From Aureococcus anophagefferens (Eukaryota > Sar > Pelagophyceae > Pelagomonadales > Pelagomonadaceae), in assembly GCF_000186865.1 (NCBI RefSeq), contig NW_008705569.1, forward strand, positions 1,443,399 to 1,507,398: a DNA stretch of 64,000 nt, given 5' to 3'. How positions within the stretch are numbered: the stretch's first letter is position 1; each line of letters begins with the position of its first letter. The notes below the pieces were generated by a model that was given only the letters and a program-made list of their open reading frames with translations, had not been told where the DNA came from and ran no database searches. Position numbers and translations under genes: made by a program. This document shows, piece by piece, positions 18,275-27,118 of the stretch.

Positions 18275-19988
18275 ATGCCCAAGTCCATCCAGTGCCTCAC
18301 GTGCGGCCCGGACCCGTCGCGGCGCAAGGCCGGCAACACCTTCGCGCTCGCCTTCAACGACAGCGACAGCGAGAGCAGCGACGACGACGCCGCGCCGCAA
18401 AACGACGCGCCTCCCAGCGACGACGGCGCCGCGCCGCCGACGCTCCTGTCGCTGCCGTCGGAGTGCCTCGCGCGCGTCGTCGCGTTCGAGACGAGCGACC
18501 TCGCTTCCATGCGGCGCCACGCGCGCGTGTGCCGCGCGCAGCGCGAGGCGCTCTCGCCGGCGTCGGAGGTCTGGCTCGGCCTCGCGAGCTGCCACTTCCG
18601 CGCGTCCGCCGCCGAGGCGCGGGCCTGGGGCGACGGCGCGGCGCGCGCGCTCTACGAGGACCTCGCCGCGTGGACGCCGCGACAGGGCGTCTACACGCTC
18701 GCGGGCGGCTTCCCCTGGGGCGGCCTGGTCGTCGTCCGCATCCGCGACGGCTTCGTGCGCGGCGAGATCATCCGCTGGCTGCCGCGCGCGGGCAGCTGGG
18801 AGTACGCGGGCCCCTTCGACCGGACGCGCGCGGGCTTCCGCGAGACGGGCACGGTCTTCTTCGAGGGGAGATTGGGCGCGAAGGACGTGAACGCCGTCGG
18901 CGGCTGGCTCGAGCCCGAGGAGCTGCGCGTGGACGCGCTCGAGCCGGAGGCGATGCTCATCCGGCTGAACCACGCGGCGCACCTCTTCGACGTCAAACCG
19001 GGAGCGACGCTCTTCGACTGCCCGCGCGCGCTCCGGCTGTCGAGCGAGGCTTTATCGGAGGTGCCTACCGTCTACCGCGACGTCCTGGTCGAGGACTCGG
19101 ACGTCTTCTGGGCGCCGGATCCAAGGGTGACCTCGATCCTCGACGGTCCTTTAAAGACGAACGACGGCCGCGCGCGCGGGCTCGCCGCGGAGCTCTTCTA
19201 CAAGTGCGAGTGCTGCGACCTGGCGCTCGTGCGCCCGCCGACCAAGCGCGCCCTCGACACGGGCGGCCTCGAGAGCCTGCGGCCGGGGCTCTACGTTGGC
19301 GACTACCAGCGTCCTGCGGCGATTTTCGAGAGATTTGGGGTGGGAAAACAATGAGAAATTGTCACCGTCGCGCTTGGTAGGCGACTACGGCGCGCGCTAC
19401 GGGCGGTTCCGCACGGAGGTCGTGCTCCTCGAGAGCGTCGTGCTGGACATCGGCGCGGCGCTGCGGGATTTGGACGACGACGTCGAGCCGGCGGAGCGGA
19501 AGCTCTTCAACCGGCCCAGGTGGTGCGTGTCAGACGACGCCTCGGACCTGGCGCTCAGCCGCGAGGCCTGGGGCGACGCGCTCGCGGATTTGGCGGGGTC
19601 GACCTTCGACACGCCCCTGACCTTCGTCAAGGCGACCAAGGTCTGCGGCGACATCTACGTGCCCATGGGCGCCGTGACGTTCGTCGCGCTCGTCGACCCG
19701 CCCGAGGCCGTCGACGCGCTCCGGCGGACCGTCGGCGCGGCGCACCCGCGCGTCGTCGACCGCCAGACGGGCGCGCACGAGGACGTCGTGCGCCACTGGC
19801 CGGGGCTGGGCGCGCTGGCCTTCCTCGGCTTCCACCACTTCTCCTGGAGCCCGGGCAACCTCGTCCGCCTCGGCGACGCGCCCGACGGCTCCCACAAGTT
19901 CGGCTTCGCCTGGGAGCGGGACCAGGACGCCATCGTGCTCCACTGGATCGCCGCCCAGGAGGCGGCGGAGTACCTCGAGCGGAGGTAA
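18275..19988 (+). CDS. F-box protein, two exons
   Basis: Exon 1 18275-19310 and exon 2 19381-19988 give 547 aa. The N-terminus has a CxxC and an acidic Ser-rich stretch, then an F-box-like motif (LLSLPSECLARVVAFET, with HARVCRAQREAL). A Trp-rich beta region follows (GGFPWGGLVVVRIRDG, GSWEYAGPF). Exon 2 is compact and ends with FGFAWERDQDAIVLHW. F-box proteins are substrate receptors of SCF ubiquitin ligases, so the substrate-binding part would be the C-terminal two thirds (inference). Splicing at CAGC/GT and AG/GCGACTAC restores a single frame; otherwise the first frame stops at 19354. Confidence 0.65.
19311..19380 (+). other. 70-nt intron flanked by 8-bp direct repeats
   Basis: The insert 19307-19380 is bounded by GCGACTAC on both sides (19299-19306 and 19381-19388). 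GT at 19311 and AG at 19379-19380 give an intron that repairs the frame. The direct repeats are like a target-site duplication, but inverted ends are weak (CTACCAGCG against CTACCAAGCG). It is AT-richer than the exons. Confidence 0.6.
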
Positions 19989-20068
19989 TGGTTTATTTGT
20001 CATCCGATCGATTGATAACTTCAGTTGATGTTCAAGGCTGCAGTCCGGATCCGCGGAGTCGAGGCATC

Positions 20069-20297
20069 ATGATGGAGAGCAGGCAATCGAAGCCGACGCG
20101 CCGGCCATCGAAGCCGATGCGCCGGCTAACGATGGCGTGCCTGCTATTGGTCGCAACGACCGATGCCTTCGTGCCGTCGTGGAAGCTGCTCGCGCCGTCG
20201 CGCACGCCCGCGCCACGCGCTGAGGCCGCGACGACGGACGACGCGCCGAAGAAGCGCGTGCTCGTGCCCATCGCCGACGGCAGCGAGGAGATCGGAC
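20069..20297 (+). pseudogene. 5' fragment of a plastid-targeted DJ-1/PfpI-family gene, truncated
   Basis: The open frame starts MMESRQSKPTRR, contains a signal peptide with the plastid Phe motif (LLLVATTDA-FVPSW) and a Pro/Ala transit region, and then the first strand of the DJ-1 fold (KKRVLVPIADGSEEI). Immediately after this, at about 20297, the sequence becomes the duplicated RNR1 promoter and the frame reads into unrelated Arg/Ser-rich sequence. The nucleophile-elbow cysteine and all later motifs are absent from this locus. A 21-bp direct repeat near the start doubles a KPTRRPS-type block. Confidence 0.75.
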
Positions 20298-20298
20298 A

Positions 20299-20719
20299 TA
20301 ACGACCCGAACTCCACTCGGTCGGACGCCCGCGCGCGCCGCCGCCGCGCACTCGCGTGCCGCCACGTGGCCTCGCGCTCCACGACGCGGTCAAACACGCG
20401 CTCGACATTCACACCGAGCGACGCCTCCCTCGTCGTGCCCCGACCGCCCGCCGCTCCGCAGGCCCCTCGGCGAGCGCGGCCGTGCGATGTCCGATCTCGG
20501 CCATCGTCTACGAGCGCGACTTCGAGTACGACTATTTCGGGTTCAAGACGCTCGAGCGGAGCTACCTCATGCGCCTCGACGGTGCGATCGCGGAGCGGCC
20601 TCAGCACATGATCATGCGCGTCGCGCTGGGCATCCACGGCGATGACCTGGCGGCCGCGCTGGAGACCTATGAGATGATGTCGCAGAAGATGTTCACGCAC
20701 GCGACGCCGACGCTCTTCG
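20299..20719 (+). pseudogene. RNR1 duplicate, fragment 1: promoter plus start fused to internal codons
   Basis: 20299-20493 is identical, base for base as far as I could compare, to the complement of the promoter and first codons of the intact gene (about 61800-61606). After ATGTCCG the sequence jumps to codons for [15 protein letters not shown] through ATPTLF (about residues 141-212), so ~138 codons are missing and the frame relative to the ATG is lost. The copy ends at about 20718. Confidence 0.85.
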
Positions 20720-21521
20720 GACACACCGAGCGACGCCTCCCTCGTCGTGCCCCGACCGCCCGCCGCTCCGCAGGCCCCTCGGCGAGCGCGGCCGTGCGAT
20801 GTCCGCGGACGACGACATGCAGGTCGTGAAGCGCAACGGCAAGAAGGAGACCGTGCGCTACGACAAGATCACGAGCCGCATTCAGAAGCTCTGCTACGGC
20901 CTCGACGCCAAGTACATCAAGCCGAACCAGATCACGCAGAAGGTGATCCAGGGCGTCTACGACGGCGTGACGACGCACGAGCTCGACGAGCTCGCGGCGC
21001 AGACGACGGCCTACATGGCGACGCAGCACCCCGACTTCTCCGTGCTCGCCGCGCGCATCTCCGTGTCGAACCTGCACAAGTCGACGGACAACACGTTCTC
21101 CGACGTCGTCGAGAAGCTCCACAAGCACATGCACCCCAAGACGAAGAAGCCCGCGGCGCTGATTTCCGACGAGACTTACGCCACGGTGCAGAAGCACAAG
21201 GACGCGATCAACGCGGCCATCGTCTACGAGCGCGACTTCGAGTACGACTATTTCGGGTTCAAGACGCTCGAGCGGAGCTACCTCATGCGCCTCGACGGTG
21301 CGATCGCGGAGCGGCCTCAGCACATGATCATGCGCGTCGCGCTGGGCATCCACGGCGATGACCTGGCGGCCGCGCTGGAGACCTATGAGATGATGTCGCA
21401 GAAGATGTTCACGCACGCGACGCCGACGCTCTTCAACGCCGGCACGCCGCGGCCGCAGCTGTCGTCGTGCTTCCTGTTGGCCATGAAGGAGGACTCCATC
21501 GAGGGCATCTACGACACGCTC
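20720..21521 (+). pseudogene. RNR1 duplicate, fragment 2: promoter end plus first ~240 codons
   Basis: A second, shorter copy of the promoter tail (20720-20798) is followed by an ATG at 20799 and codons for residues 1 to ~240 of the large subunit, identical in protein sequence to the gene at 59.2-61.6 kb. It includes the ATP-cone and the [13 protein letters not shown] segment, then leaves homology after GIYDTL and stops at 21551. It lacks the rest of the barrel, the radical-transfer residues and the C-terminal CxxC, so it cannot be active. Confidence 0.9.
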
Positions 21522-21610
21522 TACAACGAATCATCGCCATTGCGCGTTTGAGGAGAGCCTCGAAGTGATCCAGATGATCTAAAAAACCCGCGCGTAAACC
21601 GGCCCGCCCC

Positions 21611-21976
21611 CTAGACCGCGCGCGGGCTGCCCGCGGCGCGCTGGGCCGCCTGGGCCGTCATGCGGCCCAGGCTCAGCCGGCCGAAGTTGAACTCACAAGT
21701 GCGTCGTCCTCGGAAGCAGCAACGTGGATAATAATAAAATAAAGTGCTCGAACCGTACTTGAAGTCATATTGCAGCCCCGGACCGTCCTTACCGAAACCC
21801 CGCGGCCGCGCCGCGGTTGAGGCCGTCCAGGGCTGCTTCCGCGGCGGCGGCGCCGACCAGAATCGCGCGCGCGTTGTGGCGATTCGGCGAGCGGCAACTC
21901 CCCCGACGAGGCCCCCGCAGTTCAGGGTCACGGCCCGGGCGGCCCCGACGAGGCTCAGCAGGGCGAAGGTCCGCAT
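21611..21976 (-). CDS. short ORF with signal-peptide-like N-terminus
   Basis: About 121 aa from the ATG at 21976 (MRTFALLSLVGAARAVTLN). The leader looks like a signal peptide; the rest is basic and the end is helical (FGRLSLGRMTAQAAQRAAG). The middle crosses an AT-rich patch (about 21695-21750) that could be an intron with GT near 21754. No family recognised; it could be a remnant. Confidence 0.3.
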   Translation of the reverse strand: MRTFALLSLVGAARAVTLNCGGLVGGVAARRIATTRARFWSAPPPRKQPWTASTAARPRGFGKDGPGLQYDFKYGSSTLFYYYPRCCFRGRRTCEFNFGRLSLGRMTAQAAQRAAGSPRAV

Positions 21977-22128
21977 GGCCGTCCCCCCCCCCCGTCGCGA
22001 GACGTCGGGGAGCAGCAGCAGCCGAGATCCCGCGGGGCTGCCCTGAAAAAAAAAAGGATACAATGCGTAGATGTTGCGGTGCACAGTGTGTGCATATTAG
22101 ACTGCAGTCGGCCACGGCCACTTCCAGT

Positions 22129-22268
22129 ACCATCGCGAGGTCGCAGTGCCTCGAAGCGAAAGAGAGTACACCAAGCTTGATTCTACAGCTTCGCTAGGTT
22201 AAGGTTTTCCTGGTCCAAGTTGCAGCATGCCCGGATAGTGGTCTGTATTCGGCTGCCGGAAGAATGCA
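22129..22268 (+). repeat. promoter repeat, copy A
   Basis: A ~140-bp block covering the upstream region and start codon of the GW-repeat gene. It matches 24615-24762 at roughly four bases in five, including long identical blocks such as GAAAGAGAGTACACCAAGCT, GGTCCAAGTTGCAGCATG and the start context AGAATGCAA. Confidence 0.85.
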
Positions 22269-22788
22269 ATCGATGGGCAAGGCAAAGCCAGTTCGTGCGT
22301 CGCGTGCGAAGCCTTGCCTGCCGGTCGACATGACCGGCTGGGAGGGCCGTCACGCGAGGCGCCAACGCAATGCGTTGCGGCGCGTCGGTGGCGGCTGGGG
22401 CAACGTCGGTGGCGGTGCCAATGGAGGCGGCGGCTGGGGCAACGTCGGCGGCGGCGGCGACGCCGACGGCAGCGGCTGGGGCAACGTCGGCAGCGGCGCC
22501 GACGGCGGCGGCGGCTGGGGCAATTCCTCGCCGGGCTGGCCGAACGGCTGGGGAACGGCGCCGCCCGCGTCGGGCTGGGGGTCGGCGACGCAGTCGTTAG
22601 GTGGGGTCTGGGGGTCGGCGCCGTCGTCGTCTGTTGGCTGGGGCGCGGCGCCGCCGACGTCGACGCCGGTCCCGCCGACGCTTCGTCACGCGGGAGCGGC
22701 CGCGGACGAGGGCGAGGCGAACCCGCTCATCATCGTCGCCTGCGTTGGCGCGACGATCGCACTCCTCGCGCTCCTCCTGAGCGCCTGA
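22264..22788 (+). CDS. tail-anchored Gly/Trp-repeat protein
   Basis: 174 aa. The N-terminus is basic. Residues ~40-135 hold repeated GGGWGNVGGG units followed by spaced WG/GW pairs (PGWPNGWG, SGWGS, VWGSA, VGWGA), about ten WG/GW pairs in all. The C-terminus is one hydrophobic helix with a very short tail (NPLIIVACVGATIALLALLL), typical of tail-anchored proteins. WG/GW-rich disordered regions are known Argonaute-binding platforms in plants and animals; nothing else supports that role here, so it is only a possibility. Confidence 0.6.
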   Translation: MQSMGKAKPVRASRAKPCLPVDMTGWEGRHARRQRNALRRVGGGWGNVGGGANGGGGWGNVGGGGDADGSGWGNVGSGADGGGGWGNSSPGWPNGWGTAPPASGWGSATQSLGGVWGSAPSSSVGWGAAPPTSTPVPPTLRHAGAAADEGEANPLIIVACVGATIALLALLLSA

Positions 22789-24023
22789 GTAAAAGAGGCA
22801 TCCCCTTACCGCCGCCTTTCTTCGCGCGCCGCTTTTTGGACGCCGCCGGGGCGAGGGGCCCGAGGTCCGCGAAGTGGAGCGCGTCGCCAAAGTCCGCGGG
22901 CGACGACGCGGGCGCGCACTTGAGCGCCGAAAGGTGGCCGCGCTCCGCCCCGGCGGCCGTCGCGCAGGCAGCGGAGCAGTAGGCGACGTCGCACGTGAGG
23001 CGGCAGCGCCGCACGGGCCCGCGCGCGCCGCAGGCGTCGCAGGCGTCGGGCGGCGCGACGGACGCCGCTGCCGCGCCGCCCCGCCGCGTCCAGATCGTCA
23101 GCTCCGCGGAGCCGTCGCCGTAGTTGGGCAGCGCGACGCGCGCCGGTAGCGCGAAGCGCGCCTGGAGCGCGAGGAGGTCGCCGGCCGTCGCCGTGTCGCC
23201 GCGCCATTCGCCGACGAGCGCAACGTCTCGCTGCCGCCGTCGTGTTAATGGCCAGCGAAAGCAAAGGCTGTGACGAACTCGATGAGCTCGGAAGGAAGCG
23301 TGGCGCGGAAGCAGTCGAGCATGTAGGCGCGGATGTGACCGTGAATCAGCCACGCTACGTCTTTGTGGCCGCGCTCGCGCGCGATCTGCAGCGGCGTCGA
23401 GCCGCCCGACGTCGCCGAATTGAAATTGGCGCTGCGGGCCAGGAGCAGCTCCGCGACGGCGACGTGCCCGTTGTGGCTCGCGATATGCAGCGGGGTCCAG
23501 CCGTCCTGCCTCGCCTTGTCGACGTGCCGCTCTGCTTCGCCTTGTCGACGTCGGCGCTGCAATCGAGAAGCAGCGCGGCGATGGCGGCGTGGCCTTGTTG
23601 GCTCGCGACAAACAACGCCGTCGCGCCGTCCTCCTGGGCCTTGTCGACGTCGGCGCCGCGATCGAGGAGTAGCTTGACGAGGGCGGCGTGCCCGTTCTGG
23701 CTCGCCATGTACAGCGGCGTCGTGCCGCTCTGCTTCGCCTTGTCGACGTCCGCACCGCGGGCGAGGAGCAGCTCCGCGACGGTCGCGTGGCCTTGCTCGC
23801 TCGCGAGGAGCAGCGAGGTCCAGCCATCCTTGTCCGCCTTGTCGACGTCCGCGCCGCGATCGAGGAGCAGCGCGGCGAGGGCAGCGCGGCCTTCCTGACT
23901 CGCGACGTACAGCGGCGTACGGCCGTCCCGGTCCGTCTCGTTGATGTCAGCGCCGACATCGAGGAGATGCCCGATATCCTCGACGTGACCTCCTGCGAGT
24001 GCCGAGAACATGGAGGCCACCAT
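22730..24023 (-). pseudogene. ankyrin-MYND gene, frameshifted
   Basis: From the ATG at 24023 the frame encodes ankyrin repeats (GRTPLYVASQEGRAALAALLLDRGADVDKA and similar, about five). At about 23540 the frame breaks (AKQSGT runs into DKARQDGWTPLHIAS in another frame), as if a piece of one 99-bp repeat had been lost out of frame. A 44-nt GT-AG intron (23231-23274) then joins SELIEF in phase 0 to RDVALVGEWRGD and an MYND finger (CDACGARGPVRRC ... YCSAAC ... LKC). Ankyrin-MYND proteins are common in this kind of alga. A single-base-level sequencing problem cannot be excluded. Confidence 0.55.
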
Positions 24024-24175
24024 TCGAACACACCATGCGAGCCAGGTCGCAGGCCCGCGGGCCGGCACCCGTCGACCTCGAAGAAGCCGTAGCGCCGCAG
24101 GTCGCCGTGGATCGTGTCGAGGAGCGGGATGCAGTGGAAGATCTCCCAGCCGCGCCCGTGCACGTAACGGGACGC

Positions 24176-24250
24176 GCCGCGCTCTTCGCGACATGCATGT
24201 CGTCGTCCGCTGACATCGAGCGCGCTGAGGGCCCTTCGCTGCCCGCCGCT
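24176..24250 (-). pseudogene. diverged RNR1 5' end in front of the ankyrin gene
   Basis: From the ATG at 24216 the sequence encodes MSADDDMHVAKS, against [12 protein letters not shown] in RNR1; about 35 of the first 40 bases agree, and the upstream GC-rich stretch (GGGCCCTCAGCGCGC) also resembles the RNR1 promoter. It then runs into codons for WEIFHCIPLLDTIHGDLRR in another frame. It is an older, degraded copy of the RNR1 start. Confidence 0.5.
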
Positions 24251-24757
24251 TGTCCGAGATCCACTACGAAACTAGGGCTGCTGCACCGTGACGGGCAGGA
24301 GGCCGCACGCGGGCGAGTCGTCGACGGCCCGCTCCGTCAGCGACGCGTCTGCGACCGAGACGCACCGCACGCACCGCGACGTCGACGATGCGACGCAGGC
24401 GCCCACTGCCTCCGGCGGTCCCTGCGGGAGGCTCTGCCGGCGGGCCGGCGACCCGCCTCCGGCGCCCTCGCGGGGCGGCCCTCACCGGGCGGGATTTATA
24501 ATCTAGAGTGTCCGGTAGGAAGCAATGCCGAGCAGGCTTCACTGCTTTGGCTTTTTTTTTCTTAGACACGCCGATCCGGCGCTGGGGCTGCCGTCGTCCA
24601 CGGCCCCGTCCGGAACCATCGCGCTGTTGCAGTGCTTCGAAGCGAAAGAGAGTACACCAAGCTTGTTTCTACGATTTCGCTAGGTAGAGGTTTTCTTGGT
24701 CCAAGTTGCAGCATGTTTTAATGTTCGGATAGTAGCCTGAATTCGGCTGCCAAAAGA
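24217..24757. other. intergenic region with promoter repeat copy B
   Basis: No credible gene. It contains GGGCTGCTG at 24275, a poly-T tract at about 24550-24560, GGGCTGCCG at 24585, and then repeat copy B. Confidence 0.5.
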
Positions 24758-24762
24758 ATGCA
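24615..24762 (+). repeat. promoter repeat, copy B
   Basis: Second copy of the block at 22129-22268, again ending in the start codon of a plus-strand gene (AGAATGCAA). It has a small insertion near 24715 relative to copy A. Confidence 0.85.
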
Positions 24763-25309
24763 AAGACTGGACGACGCCGCGCGATGCAATGCGTGCCCTG
24801 GGTGCGTGCGCGCTGCAGCTGTGCGCCGGGGGTCCAGCTTCGGCTGCGGTAAGTGCCTATATTGCTACAAGAAACGCTACGTCGCCGCGACGCTGGATTC
24901 GTGTGCGCTCTCGTACTGCACCGGCGCGGGCCAGGGCGCGCGCGGAGCTGCCATCGTCGGCCTCGGCGCCGGCTGGACGCTTTACCACATCCCGCGCAAA
25001 GACGAGGGCCGTCCCCAAACCTACTGGCTCTCGCCCGACGGCGCGCGCTTCCGGTCGCGAACCGAGCTTCTCGTATTTTTGCACGCGACGGGCCAGCAAG
25101 TGAACGGCTGGGACTGGAACCGGCCGGCGTGCACGCCCGTGCCGTCGGGCAAGGCCGGCACGCCGTCGCCCGAGATGCTCGCGGCGGCGAAACGCGTCTA
25201 CGAGAGCTGGTTCGTGGACGAGAGCCACCATACGATCATTACCGCGCTGTCGACCGCAGATGCAGCCTTCGAGACTATGATGGCCGCGGACCCGACGGAC
25301 CCGAGATGA
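24758..25309 (+). CDS. CXXC zinc finger plus MBD-like protein
   Basis: 183 aa. Residues ~6-52 fit a CXXC finger: CNACPGCVR, a spacer, CGKCLYCYKKRY, then paired Cys (SCALSYC). Residues ~65-110 fit an MBD-type fold: GWTLYHIPRKDEG, YWLSPDGARFRSRTELLVFL. CXXC fingers bind CpG DNA, usually unmethylated; MBD folds bind methyl-CpG or DNA in general. Both in one small protein implies a DNA-methylation-state reader (inference). The gene is expressed from promoter repeat copy B. No catalytic domain is visible. Confidence 0.7.
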   Translation: MQRLDDAARCNACPGCVRAAAVRRGSSFGCGKCLYCYKKRYVAATLDSCALSYCTGAGQGARGAAIVGLGAGWTLYHIPRKDEGRPQTYWLSPDGARFRSRTELLVFLHATGQQVNGWDWNRPACTPVPSGKAGTPSPEMLAAAKRVYESWFVDESHHTIITALSTADAAFETMMAADPTDPR

Positions 25310-25521
25310 GAACGCGAGCCGCGAACCGACGGCTCCGAGACGCCCACCACGACGCGCGAACACGCGCCCCGCGCGAGTTGCACACGCCAGACGCTCCTAA
25401 AGCGCTCGCAGCTTAATCGTGAAGCTCACTCCGCTAGGAACCGGCGCTCTGGAATCGCTCCTGCGACTCGAGCCGTGGTGACTCGGCAGATCTAGAAGTC
25501 ACCCTTATTTGTGGTTTATGA

Positions 25522-26937
25522 TCACGCGCCTATCTTGACGCCGTCTTTCGTCCAGGTGCCGTCGTTCCGTAGCTTCCGACGGCGGGATGGCTCCTTGTAG
25601 GAGGCCACGCATGCCGCGGTGCGGCCCGGGTAGCGGACGCTGTCGTCGAAGAGGACGTCGACGCGCGTGCCCGGCGGCGGCGCGGCGCCCGCGCGCTTCC
25701 GCTTCTTCAGCGCGGGCTTCGGTTTGCCCTGCTTCGCCGCGCGCTCGCTGCGGCAGGAGGCCGCAGTCTTCGTGTCGCACTTGGCCGCGAGGCGCGCAGG
25801 CGTGCCGACGCCGCGCGTCGCGTGGTCCGCGGCCGTCGCCTGTACGTAGACGCGATGCTTCGACGCCGCGAGCACGAGCGCGAGCCCCGCCTGCTCGAGC
25901 GCCTTGTCCGCGGCGGTATAGTTCGTCTTTGGCGGGCCGTCACGTTCGAGGTAGACCGCGCGCACGTCGTCGAGCAGGTCCGGGAAGTCCTCGATGATGC
26001 TCGGGAACGCGCCCTCGCAGTCCACGACGAGCGCCGTGAAGGGCTTTGACACCTTGGAGCGGAGCTGCTTCGGGTTTAGAGACGCGACGCGCACGGACCT
26101 CGTGTTTTTGCTGGACGACGTCATGTTGAACATCCACTGGCGCTGGTTGCGGGAGTCGGGTCCGTCGAGCGCGGCCGTCGCGCAGGAGAAGACGGCGCCC
26201 TTGGCCAGCGCGCCGCGCGCGACGTGGTAGCCCGACGTGTGAAGAGCCTTGTTGCGCTCGAGCGTGTCGCACATGTGGTCCTGGGGCTCGACGACGACGT
26301 GGTCCGACTTTCTTCGTAAAATCTTCTGGATCATCGTCGAGACGGCGCCTACACCGCCACCGATTTCGAGGACGCAGTCGTCCGATCGCAGGCACCAGGT
26401 CGCGACGAGCTGCTCGTGGCCCTCGTGGGACGTGCTGTGAATCGTGTCGCCTGCGGCGTTTACGAGCGTGAAGCAAGGCATCGCCGGCGTCGCGCGGCGC
26501 AGGCCCCGGAGACCCGCGTCGGGGTGGATGTCGCGAAGCTGCCTGACAATGTGGCCGCGCGAGAGGCAGTCCTCGGGCGACCCCGCGAGCTCCTTCAGCG
26601 GCTTCCCCGCGACGTCGAGCGCCGCGCGCTTCTCGAGCCAGTCGGTCTCGCCCGCCGCGCGCTCCTCGAGCGCCGCGACCTGCCTCTTCCGCGCCGCAGC
26701 CGTCGGCGGCTCGAGGGTGATGTTGCCGCGCTCGACATGGTACTTGATGTCTGCTCGCGTCGCGCCGAGCTCGAAGGCTTCACCGATGGTCTTCGCCTGG
26801 CAGTAGGTCGCGTAGCGCGTCCAGCCCGCGCTCTTCCACTTGGCCGTGTCCTTGCTCGTCATCATCAGGAAGACGCTCAGGATCGGCGTGTCGTCGGCGT
26901 ACCACCAGGACTGGGTGCTCATGTCGGCGCCCACCAT
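25522..26937 (-). CDS. SAM-dependent methyltransferase, FkbM-like Rossmann fold
   Basis: 471 aa. The N-terminal ~170 residues are helical and unrecognised (SKDTAKWKSAGWTRYATY). Residues ~185-380 show a Rossmann methyltransferase: CVLEIGGGVGAVSTMI (motif I at ~193), DHVVVEP (acidic motif II), and ALVVDCEGAFPSII. A basic Lys/Arg tail follows (KPALKKRKRAG), compatible with nuclear localisation. FkbM-type enzymes methylate diverse substrates; no target can be assigned. GGGCTGCCC at 26944-26952 lies seven bases upstream of its ATG. Confidence 0.65.
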   Translation of the reverse strand: MVGADMSTQSWWYADDTPILSVFLMMTSKDTAKWKSAGWTRYATYCQAKTIGEAFELGATRADIKYHVERGNITLEPPTAAARKRQVAALEERAAGETDWLEKRAALDVAGKPLKELAGSPEDCLSRGHIVRQLRDIHPDAGLRGLRRATPAMPCFTLVNAAGDTIHSTSHEGHEQLVATWCLRSDDCVLEIGGGVGAVSTMIQKILRRKSDHVVVEPQDHMCDTLERNKALHTSGYHVARGALAKGAVFSCATAALDGPDSRNQRQWMFNMTSSSKNTRSVRVASLNPKQLRSKVSKPFTALVVDCEGAFPSIIEDFPDLLDDVRAVYLERDGPPKTNYTAADKALEQAGLALVLAASKHRVYVQATAADHATRGVGTPARLAAKCDTKTAASCRSERAAKQGKPKPALKKRKRAGAAPPPGTRVDVLFDDSVRYPGRTAACVASYKEPSRRRKLRNDGTWTKDGVKIGA

Positions 26938-27118
26938 TGGCTGGGGCTGCCCGAGCAGAGCCGGCGAGGCTGCGCGCCGGCCCAGTCGGCGCCGTCGCGA
27001 CGTCGTCGCCGCGACGCGTCGCGACGGCTCTAGATCCGACGACGTCGTCGACGCGCGCGGAGCCCCGCGACCGTGAACCCACTCCTACTTGAGGCGCCTT
27101 AGGGAGGGGCGGAGGAGG

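Noticed and set aside
20356..20829. 157-residue frame over the RNR1 duplicates
   Set aside because: Joins reversed-frame promoter text with an internal RNR1 piece; a by-product of the duplication.
24010..24565. Plus-strand open frames over the ankyrin gene start
   Set aside because: Shadow frames without family features.
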